A stretch of 64,000 bases of DNA from Cheilinus undulatus (Eukaryota > Chordata > Actinopteri > Labriformes > Labridae): NCBI RefSeq assembly GCF_018320785.1, contig NC_054875.1:33459657-33523656 (forward strand), in the 5' to 3' direction. Below are positions 11,801 to 24,000 of the stretch, piece after piece. A program made the translations under genes and the position numbers. Position 1 is the stretch's first letter. Every line of letters starts with the position of its first letter. Below the pieces are notes generated by a model. That model did not search any database. It saw only the letters and a list, made by a program, of their open reading frames with translations, and was not told where the DNA came from.

Positions 11801-14800
11801 TCACTAAGATACTCCTGAAATCTTGCTGTTGCATCAGGGATTAACCATCCACACCCCATTCAAAAACATCTTTTAAAAAAGTTTGTGAGTTCTGAGTTTT
11901 GATTAGTATTTACTGGTCACCTTGTAATGCTGATACTGGTAATCAAGTATGATCTTTGTGCTTATTTATCTATGTTTCAGGTCCTCTGAGTTTTATGGTG
12001 CATACCTTGTAGAGCTGTTTTGTAATAAATAGGGGTATTTACCTTGATAGGTGATCTCTGCAGGCTGCTGTAAAACTGTGCTGTAGTTTCCAAAGTCATC
12101 CTCAGTGAGCACACCGCCTCTTGCTTGCACCTATTGAAAATACATAGTGAGTTTAAAATTGATAAATTATCGCCTCAGCTTAATTTAATCCAGTACAACA
12201 CAAAAATGTTAAAGAGGATCTGGCCATAACATCTAAAATAATCAACCACGATTTACTAAAGATGACTTAAAATTTCAGCAAAGAGCTTAGACTTAAAAAA
12301 AGACATTGCAGTCAGCAAGTTATGTTGAATTTATTTTTTTACTGATTCACATTATAACAAATATACAGCTTTATTTTGAGATTTATGTGTGACAAAACAA
12401 ATCCAGTGTTCAGTTTCCCACTTTTGGACCAAAGATTAATAAGTAATTATGAATGAACAGCATTATTTTCAGATTTTGCAGCACCACCAAATTGAAAATT
12501 TACCACAAGTAAAATATAAAAAGCTGAGGTTTTAATAAGAAAGAGACTTAGATTTGAAGGGTAAAGGTAATTACTCATCAAGATGTTAAAGAATTCATGA
12601 GTATTTGAGCACCCAAATTTGGATGCAACAGAAAAAAGGGAAAAATAGATATCTTACTGTTGCTGTAATGTCCTGCGTCAGATTCCCACTGTATAACTCA
12701 GATATCCCCTTGACTGCAACAGCATCCAAGATGGCTGCCAAATCAAGGCGTCTGGAGAACAGCCCAGGTAAGGGAGCCTGGCCATTTGGGAGGAACAAGT
12801 CCTGAAATGCGTCTGACATGTTTTGATCCCTCACTTTCGCCAAAGCTTCAGCTACAGAGAAAAGAAAGAAGAAAAAGATTCACCATAAAGGTTGGCTTGG
12901 GACCAGCTGTGTTGATTTTTATTGCAGGTGCATGATCAGTAGTGAAAGAGTGACTGTTACTTTGATAGCTTTAATGTATACTTACCAAGATCGTGAGTCA
13001 CATTAAATCCATTTCTGGCAACATCTGCTGCCATGATGACAACATCTTTCCATGGCATCCTGGGGAATCCAAGTCACAAAAGATTGTCTTAATCTATAGA
13101 TTTTTAAAAAAACATTTTTTACACATTTTAAAGAAATGAGAAACTAAATATCCACAGTATTTTAGAATTACCCTTGCTTGGATAAGGCAAGTTAGTTCAG
13201 TTACAGCAACCCTGATAATGACACATCTGAGTAATTACAGCCCTACACTATGACTTTGAAACAACGTGTTCTCCTCTTTAACACAGCTGGTGATTCTCTC
13301 ACAGAAATATCCCACTGCTTTGTGCCCTGAAATAAATGAAAACCTTGTCAGATTCAGCTTCTCTAATGATAAAATTTTTTATAATGCCTTGTGTTTCAAT
13401 TAAAAGGAGAATTTCATAAAACAAAACAAGCACCATCAAAGAATTAAGGAATATGGAAAATCCTGAAACACACACTAATAGCTAATTTTGGCCTGGTATT
13501 TGCAAAGACGAAAGATATAAGAGACTCTCTGTCAGACACTGTACCTGCCATAGAGCTGATGTGCTTGATGCAGCCCACTGAGCATGCCTGGTACTCCCAC
13601 TAGCAGGCCCGGCTGGAATTATACAGCAGTAACAGGTTGAACACAACTATTAAACACTAAACAAGATAATCTTCTGATTTTATATAACATGGAAAAAACT
13701 TACATTAAGATCCAGGTTCCTCTGCAGCATCTCCTCATGTATTGCAGCTGGCGCTGTCTCTCTGAAGTCGATGACCCTCGTCTCATTTTTACGGATGTCA
13801 TGCACCAACATAACTCCACCGCTATGCATCAACAGAGTACAAAGCTGGTTTCATATTCAGCACTAATCCTTCTAAGAAGGGATTTATACGTTTTTATTAC
13901 TTACCCTCCAATACCAGAGGTGTGAGGGTGGACAATTCCTAAGCAGAGGGCAGCGGTGACCGCAGCGTCAACACTGGAACCCTGTTTACCAAGAACATCA
14001 AAGCCGAGGGATGTACACTGTGCCACATCTGTTACCACTGCCCCTTGGTTAAAGACCTTGAAAGAAACAGAGAGCCAAAGCTGGAAGGTATAACAGGCGC
14101 TAAGAGGATTTCGTAGCATTATTCATTATTATTCCCTTTATCACCTAATATTGAGAAAGCAACACTTATGCAGTTACAAGTCCAGTAGCGAACGCCATAT
14201 ATAACTCTACCTGTGGGTCTCCAAAGTAGATTTGCATGATGAGAGCTACTGTGACTCCAGTAGCAAAAGTAAGACATGCCGTGATGATAACAGTCAGTCC
14301 ATCTCGCTGGCAGGCACAGTCCTCTGTAAAGGGGTCTCTTGTGGTCTCCCGCAGGGATGCCATATCATGGCTAGCCAGATCCGAAGCTGATGAGGGCAGA
14401 CGCTGGAGGCGAGCTGACTTTAGGAACAGATCTGGGTCTTGATAAACAAAACAATAAAAAGGCTTAGACCAAACAGGAAAGAGTGAGGAAAGAAGAAGTT
14501 TTGAAACTTCAAATTTTAATTTCTTTTAGATTTGTATCGATTTGACCCAGCTTTAACTTCATACTTCATTAGGATTATTTTTGGATCACAAATCAAGAAA
14601 TTTGGGCATCTAGCTTCTAAAATGTGATGATCTGCTGCTCTTCTCTGTTCTAGACATTAAACAACATTTTTTGGGTCGCTGATTGATAGTTCAAGAAAAG
14701 AAAGGTACTTGCAGTCTTTACCTTGACCTCAGTGAACCAAGCATTTTTAGTACTTCTTCCCATTGCAATGACAAAATAATACAACAGGAAAGTATAAATC

Positions 14801-16703
14801 ATGTTTGATATAAGATGATAATGCAAAATGACTATAGGCTGTAGCCCAAGCTCAAATCCAACCCTTAGAAATAGTTTGTAACTAGATGCAACTATTATGG
14901 CAATCAAGGCCAAAACAGATCAAAATGATAACTAATGTGCTATACTTATATTGCTGCCAATAGCCCTCCTCTTAAATGTTACTGCAGTGCTTCCCACCTT
15001 TTTTTTCTGTCAAAACATCCTTAAAAATGTAGGGTGCCACCGTGCCCCTGTTGATAAAGACTGTGTTGCTGAAACAACAATACATGTCACATGGTTCCTA
15101 CATCCTTTTAAAAATCAAATAGGACTTTTTAAGACCTGAACTGGGACAATTTAATACCACATCTGCATGGTAAATGGTAAAAAAAATGAAAGTTATGAGA
15201 TTTCTCCGTGTACCAGACCAGGGCTGAATTTTCTGATTTAATTAACTGTTCATTGAAGTCAAATCCTATAGGGAAAAATAATTGTTTTGGTCATAAATGC
15301 CCTAATTGATGATTCCTGGCAGATCTGGTCCCTCTATTCTATCAGTACACAGTATATTGTTTTCAAGTACAGCGGTGGACAGTAACGGAGTACATTTACT
15401 TGAGTACTTACTTAAGTACATTTTTTTCAGTATTTGTACTTTACTTGAGTATTTGTTTTTTTTGGAAACTTATGACTTTCACTCCACTACATTTCAAAGA
15501 CAAATATTGTACTTTTGACTCCACTACACTTCTAGGAAGCTCACACCTGGGATGGATTTGGAAATAGGCTATGTTATCCTCGCTCCGTGTAGCAAGCTCT
15601 TGTGCCTTCATTCAAATAAAACTCGGCAATGGAGATGGCAGGAGAAACTCAAGCTGAAAAATTAGCGCACCCATGGCCATATCTCAGCTCGATGTTTGAG
15701 ATTTCAGAAATGAGGAATGATTATATCATTTCAAATGTCTCCTGTGTACACCGCGAACAAACTACATTTCTGCATTCAAGAAAATAAATAAATGACAGTA
15801 GTTATCCTTATTGTTTTTGATTGCATTTTTATGGTGAAGTTTTTACAGGTGTTTTTATAGACTTTTGTAGTAGAGTGGTTCTACATGTAAGTCAGTACAT
15901 CATTAGGTGGTTTCAGAGAGTTACAAGGTTCTGTAAAAGCACTGGGAAAACAATACAGCAATGTACTGATATTAGAAAATGTACTTTGTACTTTTGAATA
16001 CATAAGTATTTTTAAATGCATGTACTTTTGAATACTTAATTATTCTTAAATGCATGTAGTTTTGAATACTTAAGTATTTTTAAAAGTAAGTACTTTAGTA
16101 CTTTAACTTGAGTAAAATTTTACAGAGCAACTTTTACTTGTACTTGAGTAAGATTTGACCACTAGTATCAATACTTTCACTCAAGTACTGGACTTGAATA
16201 CTTTGTCCACCACTGATCAAGTATTACTTAATTTGGCAGGTGGGCTGAGCTGAATCTAAACAATTTAACTATTAAAAGAGTGGAAAAGTGCTTTTTGTCT
16301 GAGAAAACCTGGTAGCCCAGATCTGACTATTCATACTTCTTCAAGTATACTTGATAGCAAGTATTGAAGTGATGTGCCACAACAGATAGATAACATTCAT
16401 TCCAGATTATAACCTAACACACTTAACTATGGTCTGTGTTGGAGGCATATTTGTAGTAACTTGGTCAGGCTAAACTGACCCACCTGTATCTTGCTCACTC
16501 AGGACGTTGTCATCATCTTTGCGAGATTTCAGGGTGTTTTCCCCAGACTGCATATCATCTTCTGGCAGCCTTGGGAAGCTGGTGATACTCATGTAGTCCA
16601 CTGGAGAGTAGGCGCTCCCCAAAGTTGTCTCTGGGTTTACATCCTTATCTGCCAGGCATCCACTTGGATAGCCAGCCACAATTTCAGGAGCAGGGCTGTG
16701 CAT
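5850..16703 (-). CDS. ggt7: Gamma-glutamyltransferase 7, complete, 15 coding exons, 678 aa
   Basis: Exons 5' to 3': 16484-16703, 14211-14437, 13905-14056, 13704-13821, 13545-13612, 12986-13059, 12658-12851, 12043-12130, 9401-9528, 9212-9300, 8958-9110, 8746-8860, 8509-8646, 8246-8345, 5850-6022. All phases join and the total is 2037 nt; human GGT7 is about 662 aa. The N-terminus has the cytosolic block AYSPVDYMSITSFPRLPEDD. A type II membrane anchor follows at about residues 121-145 (GLTVIITACLTFATG...), then QGSSVDAAV, FRETAP and VPGM. The nucleophile region is KGATAAQV, where Thr486 aligns with the autoprocessing threonine of the GGT family. SSLNKPFGSGI and PGKRPMSFLMPT come next, and the C-terminus is GTRRTNDLIIGVKDPRSADA. 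Several N-glycosylation sequons lie on the lumenal side. Intron 12 is only 99 bp, and the donor after 8509 (GTTTTT) is weak. Whether GGT7 has transferase activity is unsettled in the literature; the sequence shows only that the threonine is kept. Confidence 0.95.
6023..8245 (-). other. ggt7: ggt7 last intron, no further gene seen
   Basis: This 2.2-kb intron separates the last two coding exons. Short frames occur on both strands (for example 6785-7090 and 7413-7613), but none resembles a known protein or has splice context. It is A+T-rich unique-looking DNA with no clear element ends. Confidence 0.6.
10600..10960. repeat. Copy 1 of a hairpin-bearing interspersed repeat, in a ggt7 intron
   Basis: At about 10898-10947 the sequence GATGGATTTGCCA is followed 18 bases later by TGGGCGAATCCATC, an imperfect hairpin, then TGCTTTGCAAGG. 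An upstream part includes CTGATTGGTCCTGTCA (about 10840). The same arrangement recurs at about 11564-11695 and, inverted, at about 62358-62490. Limits are approximate. It lies in the 2.5-kb intron between ggt7 exons 8 and 9. Confidence 0.6.
11290..11700. repeat. Copy 2 of the hairpin-bearing repeat, in the same ggt7 intron
   Basis: TACTGCCTTGTTCTCTTCAA, then CTGATTGGTCAG and CTGGCACAAATG, lead into the hairpin GATGGATCAGCC / GGCCAATCCATC followed by GGCTTTGCAAGG (about 11641-11695). It shares these blocks in the same order with the copy at 62.36 kb read on the other strand. No coding capacity is seen. Confidence 0.65.
15370..16215. mobile_element. hAT-type non-autonomous transposon, 846 bp, with target duplication
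   Basis: The left end is CAGCGGTGGACAGTAACGGA and the right end, read on minus, is CAGTGGTGGACAAAGTATTC. The flanks are TTCAAGTA (15362-15369) and ATCAAGTA (16216-16223), an 8-bp duplication with one mismatch. The interior is full of TACTTGAGTA/TTAAGTACTT motifs near both ends and encodes no transposase. It sits in ggt7 intron 1 on neither gene's coding path. Confidence 0.92.
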
Positions 16704-17432
16704 GGCTACAGCTAATCTGGCAGTATTTATCTTTAAGGTGAAGAGGATTTATGCAAAGGTACCCAATCAATTCTGCTTCTTGTCTGGGGCGATCATCCAT
16801 TCATCCAGAAGGAAAACCTGACACGTAGCTTTATGGACCAATATTCTTGCCGTAGTGATGGAGATTTACATGTACTTCATTGTACATTTAAAGTACCATT
16901 AAAACACAATTCCCCTGCTGGGATTTCCAAGTTCGTCGTGGGCAACCTCACGTCGACATCACAGCATTTCCTCGTTGAATTAAATTCACAGGCCAAGACA
17001 CGAATGCGTAGCTCTGATGATGGTGCATTTTCCAGTTATGTAGGCTGCCACCTGCATGAAAACAAGCAAAACATGCTAGTAACTAGTTTTGAGAGATGTG
17101 TCACTGTAAATAAGGAAATGTCCTTTAAGGTCGATCCCTCCTTCTATTTACCTTGCATGGATATGATTACACCAAGCAAACAAGTCAAAGACGAATATTT
17201 ACGTGACATTATTTCTTCCTCTATCTATGTCGAGCATATGGAGGCGATTTGTTTAATTATTACCCCTTGTATTATTAATTTAATCGACATAAACGTTTAA
17301 AACACGAACGCGGGCTCAGCCCCAGACAGAAAGCTGAAACTATCCATCACATGCTGTCACAAGCTAGCTTATCTTATTAATTATATAATAGCCCACGGCC
17401 AGAAAAAGCCCAGTACATTGCCAATGTCACTT

Positions 17433-17620
17433 ACCGCTCTTGGAAAAACATGCAGTCAAAAAAAAGCATCTTAGACGATATTGTTTTAGGATTTAGAACA
17501 CGGCAGGTGACGTGAGGTCTAAAGAGCTCTCCGTCACCAAGACTACAAGAGCTACTGGAATCACGACACCACCCGGCAGGGAGGGAAGCTGGTTTCGCGT
17601 TACAACTTGGGATAACCGGT
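17433..17620 (-). promoter_or_regulatory. ggt7: Candidate ggt7 first (non-coding) exon and promoter
   Basis: A strong minus-strand donor (AGCG then GTAAGTGAC) lies at about 17432. The DNA just above it (17440-17620) is richer in CpG than its surroundings and includes a CRE-like GGTGACGTGAGG near 17506. This fits a 5'UTR exon spliced to the start-codon exon at about 16730. The acceptor for that join is not certain, and no TATA box is seen. Confidence 0.4.
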
Positions 17621-18344
17621 AAGACGTGTCCGTAAAAATTAACTTCACTTTCATGTTAAGCCATTGGTTTAGGAAAAAGCTTCACCAAGAGCAATCTGGA
17701 ATACTTTTACATTATACGTATTGAGAGAAATATACTTATATCACCTATATTCAGAAATGTAGCGTTGTTAATGGGGGGGTGTTGACACCGAAGTGTTAAA
17801 ATAAGACTTACTTCAGTAAAAGGCGTTTGGCACACATAGATCCACTGCATCTCATCTTCACACAATCTTCCTCTTTTTTTATCAGGTGTTAACCAATTTC
17901 CCATCCAACACTGCATCTATAGCTAAAGGGGAGACGCTTGCTTTCAAAGTCTCACTCGTAAATATTTCTAGTGAAGTGGACAGACAGGTTATAGCAAGTT
18001 TGTTGTATAGCCTACAGGCTCCTATTACAAACTTTTGTCCTTCCCTCGACCCAATTTTTTTCTTGTTGCTCCACCTATTAAGAAGTCTAAGGGTCATATA
18101 AATGTGTATCGGTGGTGCATACTATCTTACAGAGTAAAGGAGTTTAGTTATACTATAGGGCAGCGGTTCTCAACAGGTGGCTCTGAACCCAAAAGTAGGT
18201 CACAGATCTGTTGAATGTGTGTCTGCAAAAAAAAAAAGAAAGAAAGAAAAAGAAAACTGTAGCTGAGAGTTAATGAGGTAGGGTACTTTCACCTCCTTAA
18301 AGGTACATCCTTATATTTAATTGTACTTCATTTCTCTTTGATAA

Positions 18345-19500
18345 TCAGGCCTGCCCACAGAACAAGCTTAAACCCAGAAAATGGCCCTCCATAGTTGTAC
18401 ACTATTGATGATTTCAGTGCATGTGTGTTGGGTCGATAACACTGGTACTAGCATTCTGGGTAACAGTTAGCCTACCTCATTTTAGAGCTGAAAAGTGAGT
18501 CAAGCTTTTATTGGGGCAGATGTTCAAATTGCTTGTTTGTGCCACTTTTTAACCCCTTTTCATCACTGTTTCCAACAATATGTTCTTATAACCAATTTTT
18601 GCCATAATTTCTGGCTACTTTTAAAACACTTTTCTTCCTTTTTTTCCCGCCCTTCTTTGCCTTTTCTTCACGTTTTGACACTTTTAACCCATTTTTGCCA
18701 CTTTTCGCTCATTTTGCTTCCTTATGCTTTTCCCCTTTCCAGCCCCTTTTTTTTGCCTTTCCTTGCCCTTTGTGCATGTTTTATTCAATCACTGCCTCTT
18801 TTACCCATTTTTTTTTTTTTTGCCACTTGAACTGTTTTTTTGCCACTTTTTGTGTAACCACTCTTCACCACTTTGTTTTTGGTCGGTTTTTGCTACTTTT
18901 AACCTCTTGTGCCTTTTTTTTTTTTCTTTTTGCAATTATTTAATTATGTTTTTCTTAAAGTTATTTCAGTTACTTCTTCTTTATTCTCTGGAACCTTAAC
19001 ATTTGTACACTTCATGGCTCAGCTATAAGGTCTGACACTTCTTTCTAAATGGTCTGTGTGCCCATCCATAATGTTAACTTTAGCACAAAAAAGGTTATTC
19101 TGTTTCAAAAAAGAGGTTTACATTTAAAAAAAAAAAAGGCTACATTGTACAACAGCATAAATAAATAAGTGTTTTTTTTTTTTGTTTCTTTAATAAGCGT
19201 GGTTATTTTTCAGGTTAGATATAAATTATGGTTACCACATATTAACTTTAACATGGACCACGATTTTCCTGGCCTCCTTGGCCACCCTATTTGCCTGAGC
19301 CCCAGAAAGCTCTGCCCTTAATCCCCCTTTATGGGCTGGCTTACTGACACTGAGTACTTTGGTTGTTTTCTTGAGATCTAATCATATTTATCTCATTATC
19401 TCGTGATAAACGCTAGTTTTCCCATGATAATGTGCTGATTTTAAGATCTTAAGAAAACAACCAAAATTTAGTTGTCATGGGAAATACAGTAAAACAAAAT
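18345..19500. repeat. T-rich dispersed repeat family, copy A
   Basis: It begins near CAGGCCTGCCCACAGAA and contains an irregular run of CCACTTTT/TTGCCACTTTT units (18535-18930). It then has CAGGTTAGATATAAATTATG followed by GGTTACCACATATTAAC, and GCCCCAGAAAGCTCT, ending with TTGGTTGTTTTCTTGAGATC. The same blocks in the same order recur at 35775-36560 and, in part, at 37290-37900. The frames at 18495-18999 are translations of the T-rich run and are not genes. Confidence 0.75.
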
Positions 19501-19545
19501 ATATGCATGCATGTCCTCCCAGGACCTCTGTAATTGGCTTTTTAT

Positions 19546-19904
19546 TAGGGCTGTCTGCATTAATATATTTATCAAAATGCTATTAAGGTCAATAATTAGC
19601 AAATGCATTAACGCATATTTTATTGTCCCATTTGGAACACTTTGGTTAAGCCACTGCAAAGTCTCCTCTTATGAAATGCCATTCAATGTACATGAAGTTC
19701 TTTATTTTCTTTCAAAGTAGAAGCAGGTGTGTGTCTAAACAGGAAGTCACTTACCTTTAGTATCATGTAACTATATCAACTCATGTATCCAGCCCCTTTA
19801 GTACCTTTGTAGTTTTCAAAATTCAACCAAAAGCGGAGATTTTTCATGATTAATTATTAAAATCTTAGAACTACACTCAAAAAGATAATCATGTGACAGC
19901 CTTA
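19546..19904. mobile_element. Possible nested hAT MITE (TAGGGCTGTC type)
   Basis: TAGGGCTGTCTGCATTAATA at the left and, read on minus, TAAGGCTGTCACATGATT at the right resemble the ends of the element at 23383-23887. The flanking octamers CTTTTTAT and CTTAATAC agree at only five positions. If real, it inserted into the element at 18161-20084. Confidence 0.4.
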
Positions 19905-20704
19905 CTTAATACACCTTTGTTTGGTCCCGTCTCTTTGTTCTAACATATTTATTTTTTGCAGGTCAAATCTGCAACATTTTTCATTAGAAAATTTTTAAAG
20001 TTGAACATTTTAGACATTTGGGTTGCAATTTCTCACTAAGGATTCGGTGGTGGGTTCTGAGGCTAGATCATTTGAAAACCAATGCAGTAGAGGACGGCAT
20101 TTCACACCACACTGCAGAAGCTGCAAAGATAGATAACCTTGTTATACCCCACTGAAAACAGTGAATACTGTCTTTGGCAGAGCTCTGAGATTATTCACCC
20201 TCTTTCTTTCATCATAAGCCACTAATAAGTTTATGTTTTTATAAAACTGCCCCACCCATATTAAGCTCAAGTATAACATTGCAGCACCGTTCACACCCTC
20301 TTGCTTCAAAAAACTATTTGCCTATTCTCCGCTTCATTTATGCCTGTAAACGTCACAGACATACTTCTATTCTACTCCTTTTTGTTTACTTAACCTTTTA
20401 TTCTGAAGTATTATCTGAATGTGTTTGACAGCTGGCAAATGGCAGTCTGATCAGTTTTTAAGGCATGATGTCTAAAGGTTAACTACCTAAATGTATGCTC
20501 AAGGCTCAATATGCAAGAACATCAATATTTCATCCCTTGATACTGTAGCAGGATTCCTGTCCTTTCTTGTAGTTATTTCTCAGTCAAGACTTTAACTTGT
20601 CCTTAAATGTATTTGGACTTCTTTTACTTGACTAAACAACCTCACCTGACCTCATTACCTTCTGCTGTCCCTCACAAAAATAATGACACAAGATTCAGGT
20701 GTTA

Positions 20705-21059
20705 ACCTGAGTATTTATTTGTCATTGTTGCTTTTTTTTGTCATTGTTTTTTTTTTTCTTTTTTTTGGCGGGTACCTGTATATTCTGAATGGATGCTGGA
20801 AAACCCATCCGTTTATCTTTGCATAGGTTTTGCCTGTTAGTGGACGTTTGCCCACTTAGGGGATGGAGAAATCAGTACATCACAAAAACCATGCAGAAGA
20901 AGTGAAAGGCACAATCACCATACTTTAAATATCAGATACACTAAATTTTACATGACTATATATTTCATTTGTAATAAGGGGAGGGATGTACTGATTGAGA
21001 TGTAACATGGGTGAAACCCCAAGTGTTTTTAAGCTGCCATCATTTCAGGGCACAAAAAA

Positions 21060-21090
<31 letters not shown>

Positions 21091-24000
21091 GTGAAACTCC
21101 CCAGACATTCAGAGCCTTTCTTTGAAAACATCCTATCAGTGTTCTAATGACAATATGGGAAAATACAAGCATATTCTATTTGACTTAAATAATACATTTA
21201 ATTCCATTTTTATATATATTTATAGAACTATTCAACCTCTTGCTTTCCCTGTCCACATCATTTAGGCTCCACACACCAGGTGACAGCTCCCTCTCCCCGT
21301 TGTTGTCACGCTCAGTCATATACCACACCATACAATAATCACTCATTATATACTCACAACATATTTCCTTTTTACATGACTCAACAGAAAAACAAGGAAA
21401 ATGAAGCATAAACAGGACATTTCTGCAGTGGTAGATGTGTATCTGGGGTGATTTACACATTTTACACACACTTTTGATCCTTTAATTTGCATAACCCTGT
21501 TTTTCCCCCTCTTATTACAACAGGCAATTCAGAAACATAGAAATATTTGCCTGGGCAGTGAGAGAGCCTAAAGATCGGTTTACATGTGTGAACGAGGAGT
21601 AATCACCTCAGATCCATCTGAATCATTCAGAGGAGTCAAAAGAATACATAAACAGAAAAATAACTCTCATAATTATAGAATAAATTAACAGATAATGGCA
21701 GATGTTGAATAGAGCAGAGTCAGATTATTGGCAGAAATGAAAGCATTGTGGCATGTGATTCAAGCAGAAGTAAAATATCTCCATTCAGAATGATTTTAAT
21801 GATACAAAACATTCCCATACAATCCAAATAACCCCCCGGGTTTTCAGCCTGTCCTCTAGCACAACTTAAATGACGACCATAACATTGCACCGAATTCACA
21901 CTAGCACCCAATGCTGTGGTACATGGACCCTCTGGAGGGCAATGTTTGCCCATGGCACATCAGCTTGTGGAAATACTCATGAGTGATGAGACCAAGGTCG
22001 GGGCAAATACGCCGCGTTCGACCTGCTGAAACGCCCTCTTGACTTGATAATGAGCACAGAGGGGAGGCAGAGAGAGGGTTCTTGTTCGTCCTATTGAACA
22101 CAATGTTGTGGACTCAAGTCCTGAGGGAGGCTTCAACATCTACTGGAGCGCTGTGAATTTTTTTGTAATATATACAAGACAAATAAATGAACATTATTTA
22201 AGTCTTTTTTAAGGATTTTCTAGCCTTTAACGTGTCAGTACACCTTCTCACACAAAATCAAAACCAAAAGAAAAAAAATACCACAGAAGAAACAAACAAA
22301 AAAAAAAAAAAACAAGCACACAGCACACGGCTAAAACTTTGACTCACAAACTGTATGACAGTGCAAACTTACATCCATGTCTCAAATAATTTACAAACAT
22401 TAGTATACACTTCAGCACCATTGTTTACTATTGTTGTTGAATACATATCAGTAAGCTAGATCTTTACGTGGACACTGCTCGTGCTGGATGTGATGAAGAG
22501 GATAGGTCAGAAAGTTTAAGAGTAGGTGGAGACGGCACATCCAGTGTTAAGATGATAGTTTTGAATGTGCTGTGGGGGACGGATGGGGGTTGTTAGGCTT
22601 TAAAGGAGACATTTTGGCCTCTTTTCTCCCAACAGTTGTCAGTGCTTTTAAAGAGAATGAGGTTAATGTGTGAAAAGGCCATACACTTTCTTTTTGGTGT
22701 TTAAATGAATATCACGGCACACACTTTCGGATGAAAATGGCCGATGTGTGCCGGGCACATTACTTAAGCTTACAGACCACACTTTATGTCGATGATTATT
22801 TGTTATTTGCATGTACTTTGTATTCGTCTATCAGGTACATGCTTGCTTTACTTTCTTTGGTGGAACAATGCAGACAGAGACAGTTAAATAATGTTACAAA
22901 TCATAAGAGAAATTGAGCAGAAAACAAACAAAACAAAATAAAGAGTTGCCACCAAAACCACCATGAACTTACCATCACCTTCCATTCCCTGTAACCCAAA
23001 GGCAAGGCCAGCATCCTCTTGCCTGAACTGAAATAGCCTTATTCAGGTATAAAATATGCAAAACAAGAGCCATTTTAGAATAAAACAAGCTCAGAGGGTT
23101 ACAAAACACTTTCCTACGACCTTTCCATGTTCATCATTTCGGGCCTCATTCACCAGTTTTTAGAAGGTTCTGACATTGACCAGATTTCTCACCTGTGGTT
23201 TATTCTTAAAACACTAGAGGTCACTCTTACACACATTTGAGTGCTGATCTCTAACAGGGTCACTTGTCACTACCAAAATATTTCAAATTAAGGAAGAAAC
23301 AAAATTATAGAATTTAAAATGACATCCTGTCTAAAACAATAAAAACTCAACTTCACACACAGGTATTAAAATATGTGTAAAATAGAGCTGTCAAAAGATT
23401 TTAAACTGTGTTTAATCTCAGAATTTCTTTAGTTAATCATGGCTAATCACTTCCCTTTTTTATATCACATTTTAAAATTCCATTACTCTTTATTCAAAAC
23501 TGTTTTTATGTCATCATGATTTTTTTTTTACTGTCTTCAACTAAGGGTAATTGTCTTCCTGTTGGATACCGACCTGCTTTTTAGAAAGATCGAAGAACTT
23601 AACCATAGAAAAGACCTTGTTATGGATTGAAAATGAATCAAGCATACTGTAAAAAGGTAAATGTTTGATGACAAAAGGTGCATTTGACTTTTGATTGGCC
23701 CACTGAGCTGTTTGACTTTTCCAAAGTGAAAAGAGACATTAAGGAGCAGTGGTGGACTTATTGTGGCTGTGGTGGCTAAACAAAAGTGTATTGAAAGGGA
23801 CAATAAGCCACACAATTAATTGCAGTTTTTTTTAATTGCACACTAATTGAGGACCTTAGTTAATCATGATTAATCTTGACAGCCCTAGTTTAAAAGCATT
23901 TTCTGTATGACAGCTTTAAGAATAAAAGCCATTTGAAAAAAATGCCAGCCATTTCTTAAACTTAATAATTTTATTTCATCTTGCATACATGCTTCTAGGA

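Larger units (their letters stand above)
18161..20084. mobile_element. Probable large hAT-type element, 1.9 kb, composite
   Basis: The left end CAGCGGTTCTCAACAGGTGG is of hAT-Charlie type. The best right end, read on minus from 20084, is CATTGGTTTTCAAATGATC. The flanks CTATAGGG and CAGTAGAG agree at five of eight positions, so the pairing is plausible but not proven. The inside contains a copy of the T-rich family (18345-19500) and probably a second, nested element (19546-19904). No transposase frame is visible. Confidence 0.5.

Noticed and set aside
16833-17300. 155-codon plus-strand frame
   Set aside because: Lies opposite the ggt7 5' region, has no known motif and no splice or promoter context.
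18495-18999. Three overlapping Phe/Leu-rich frames resembling membrane proteins
   Set aside because: They translate the T-rich CCACTTTT repeat run in three frames.
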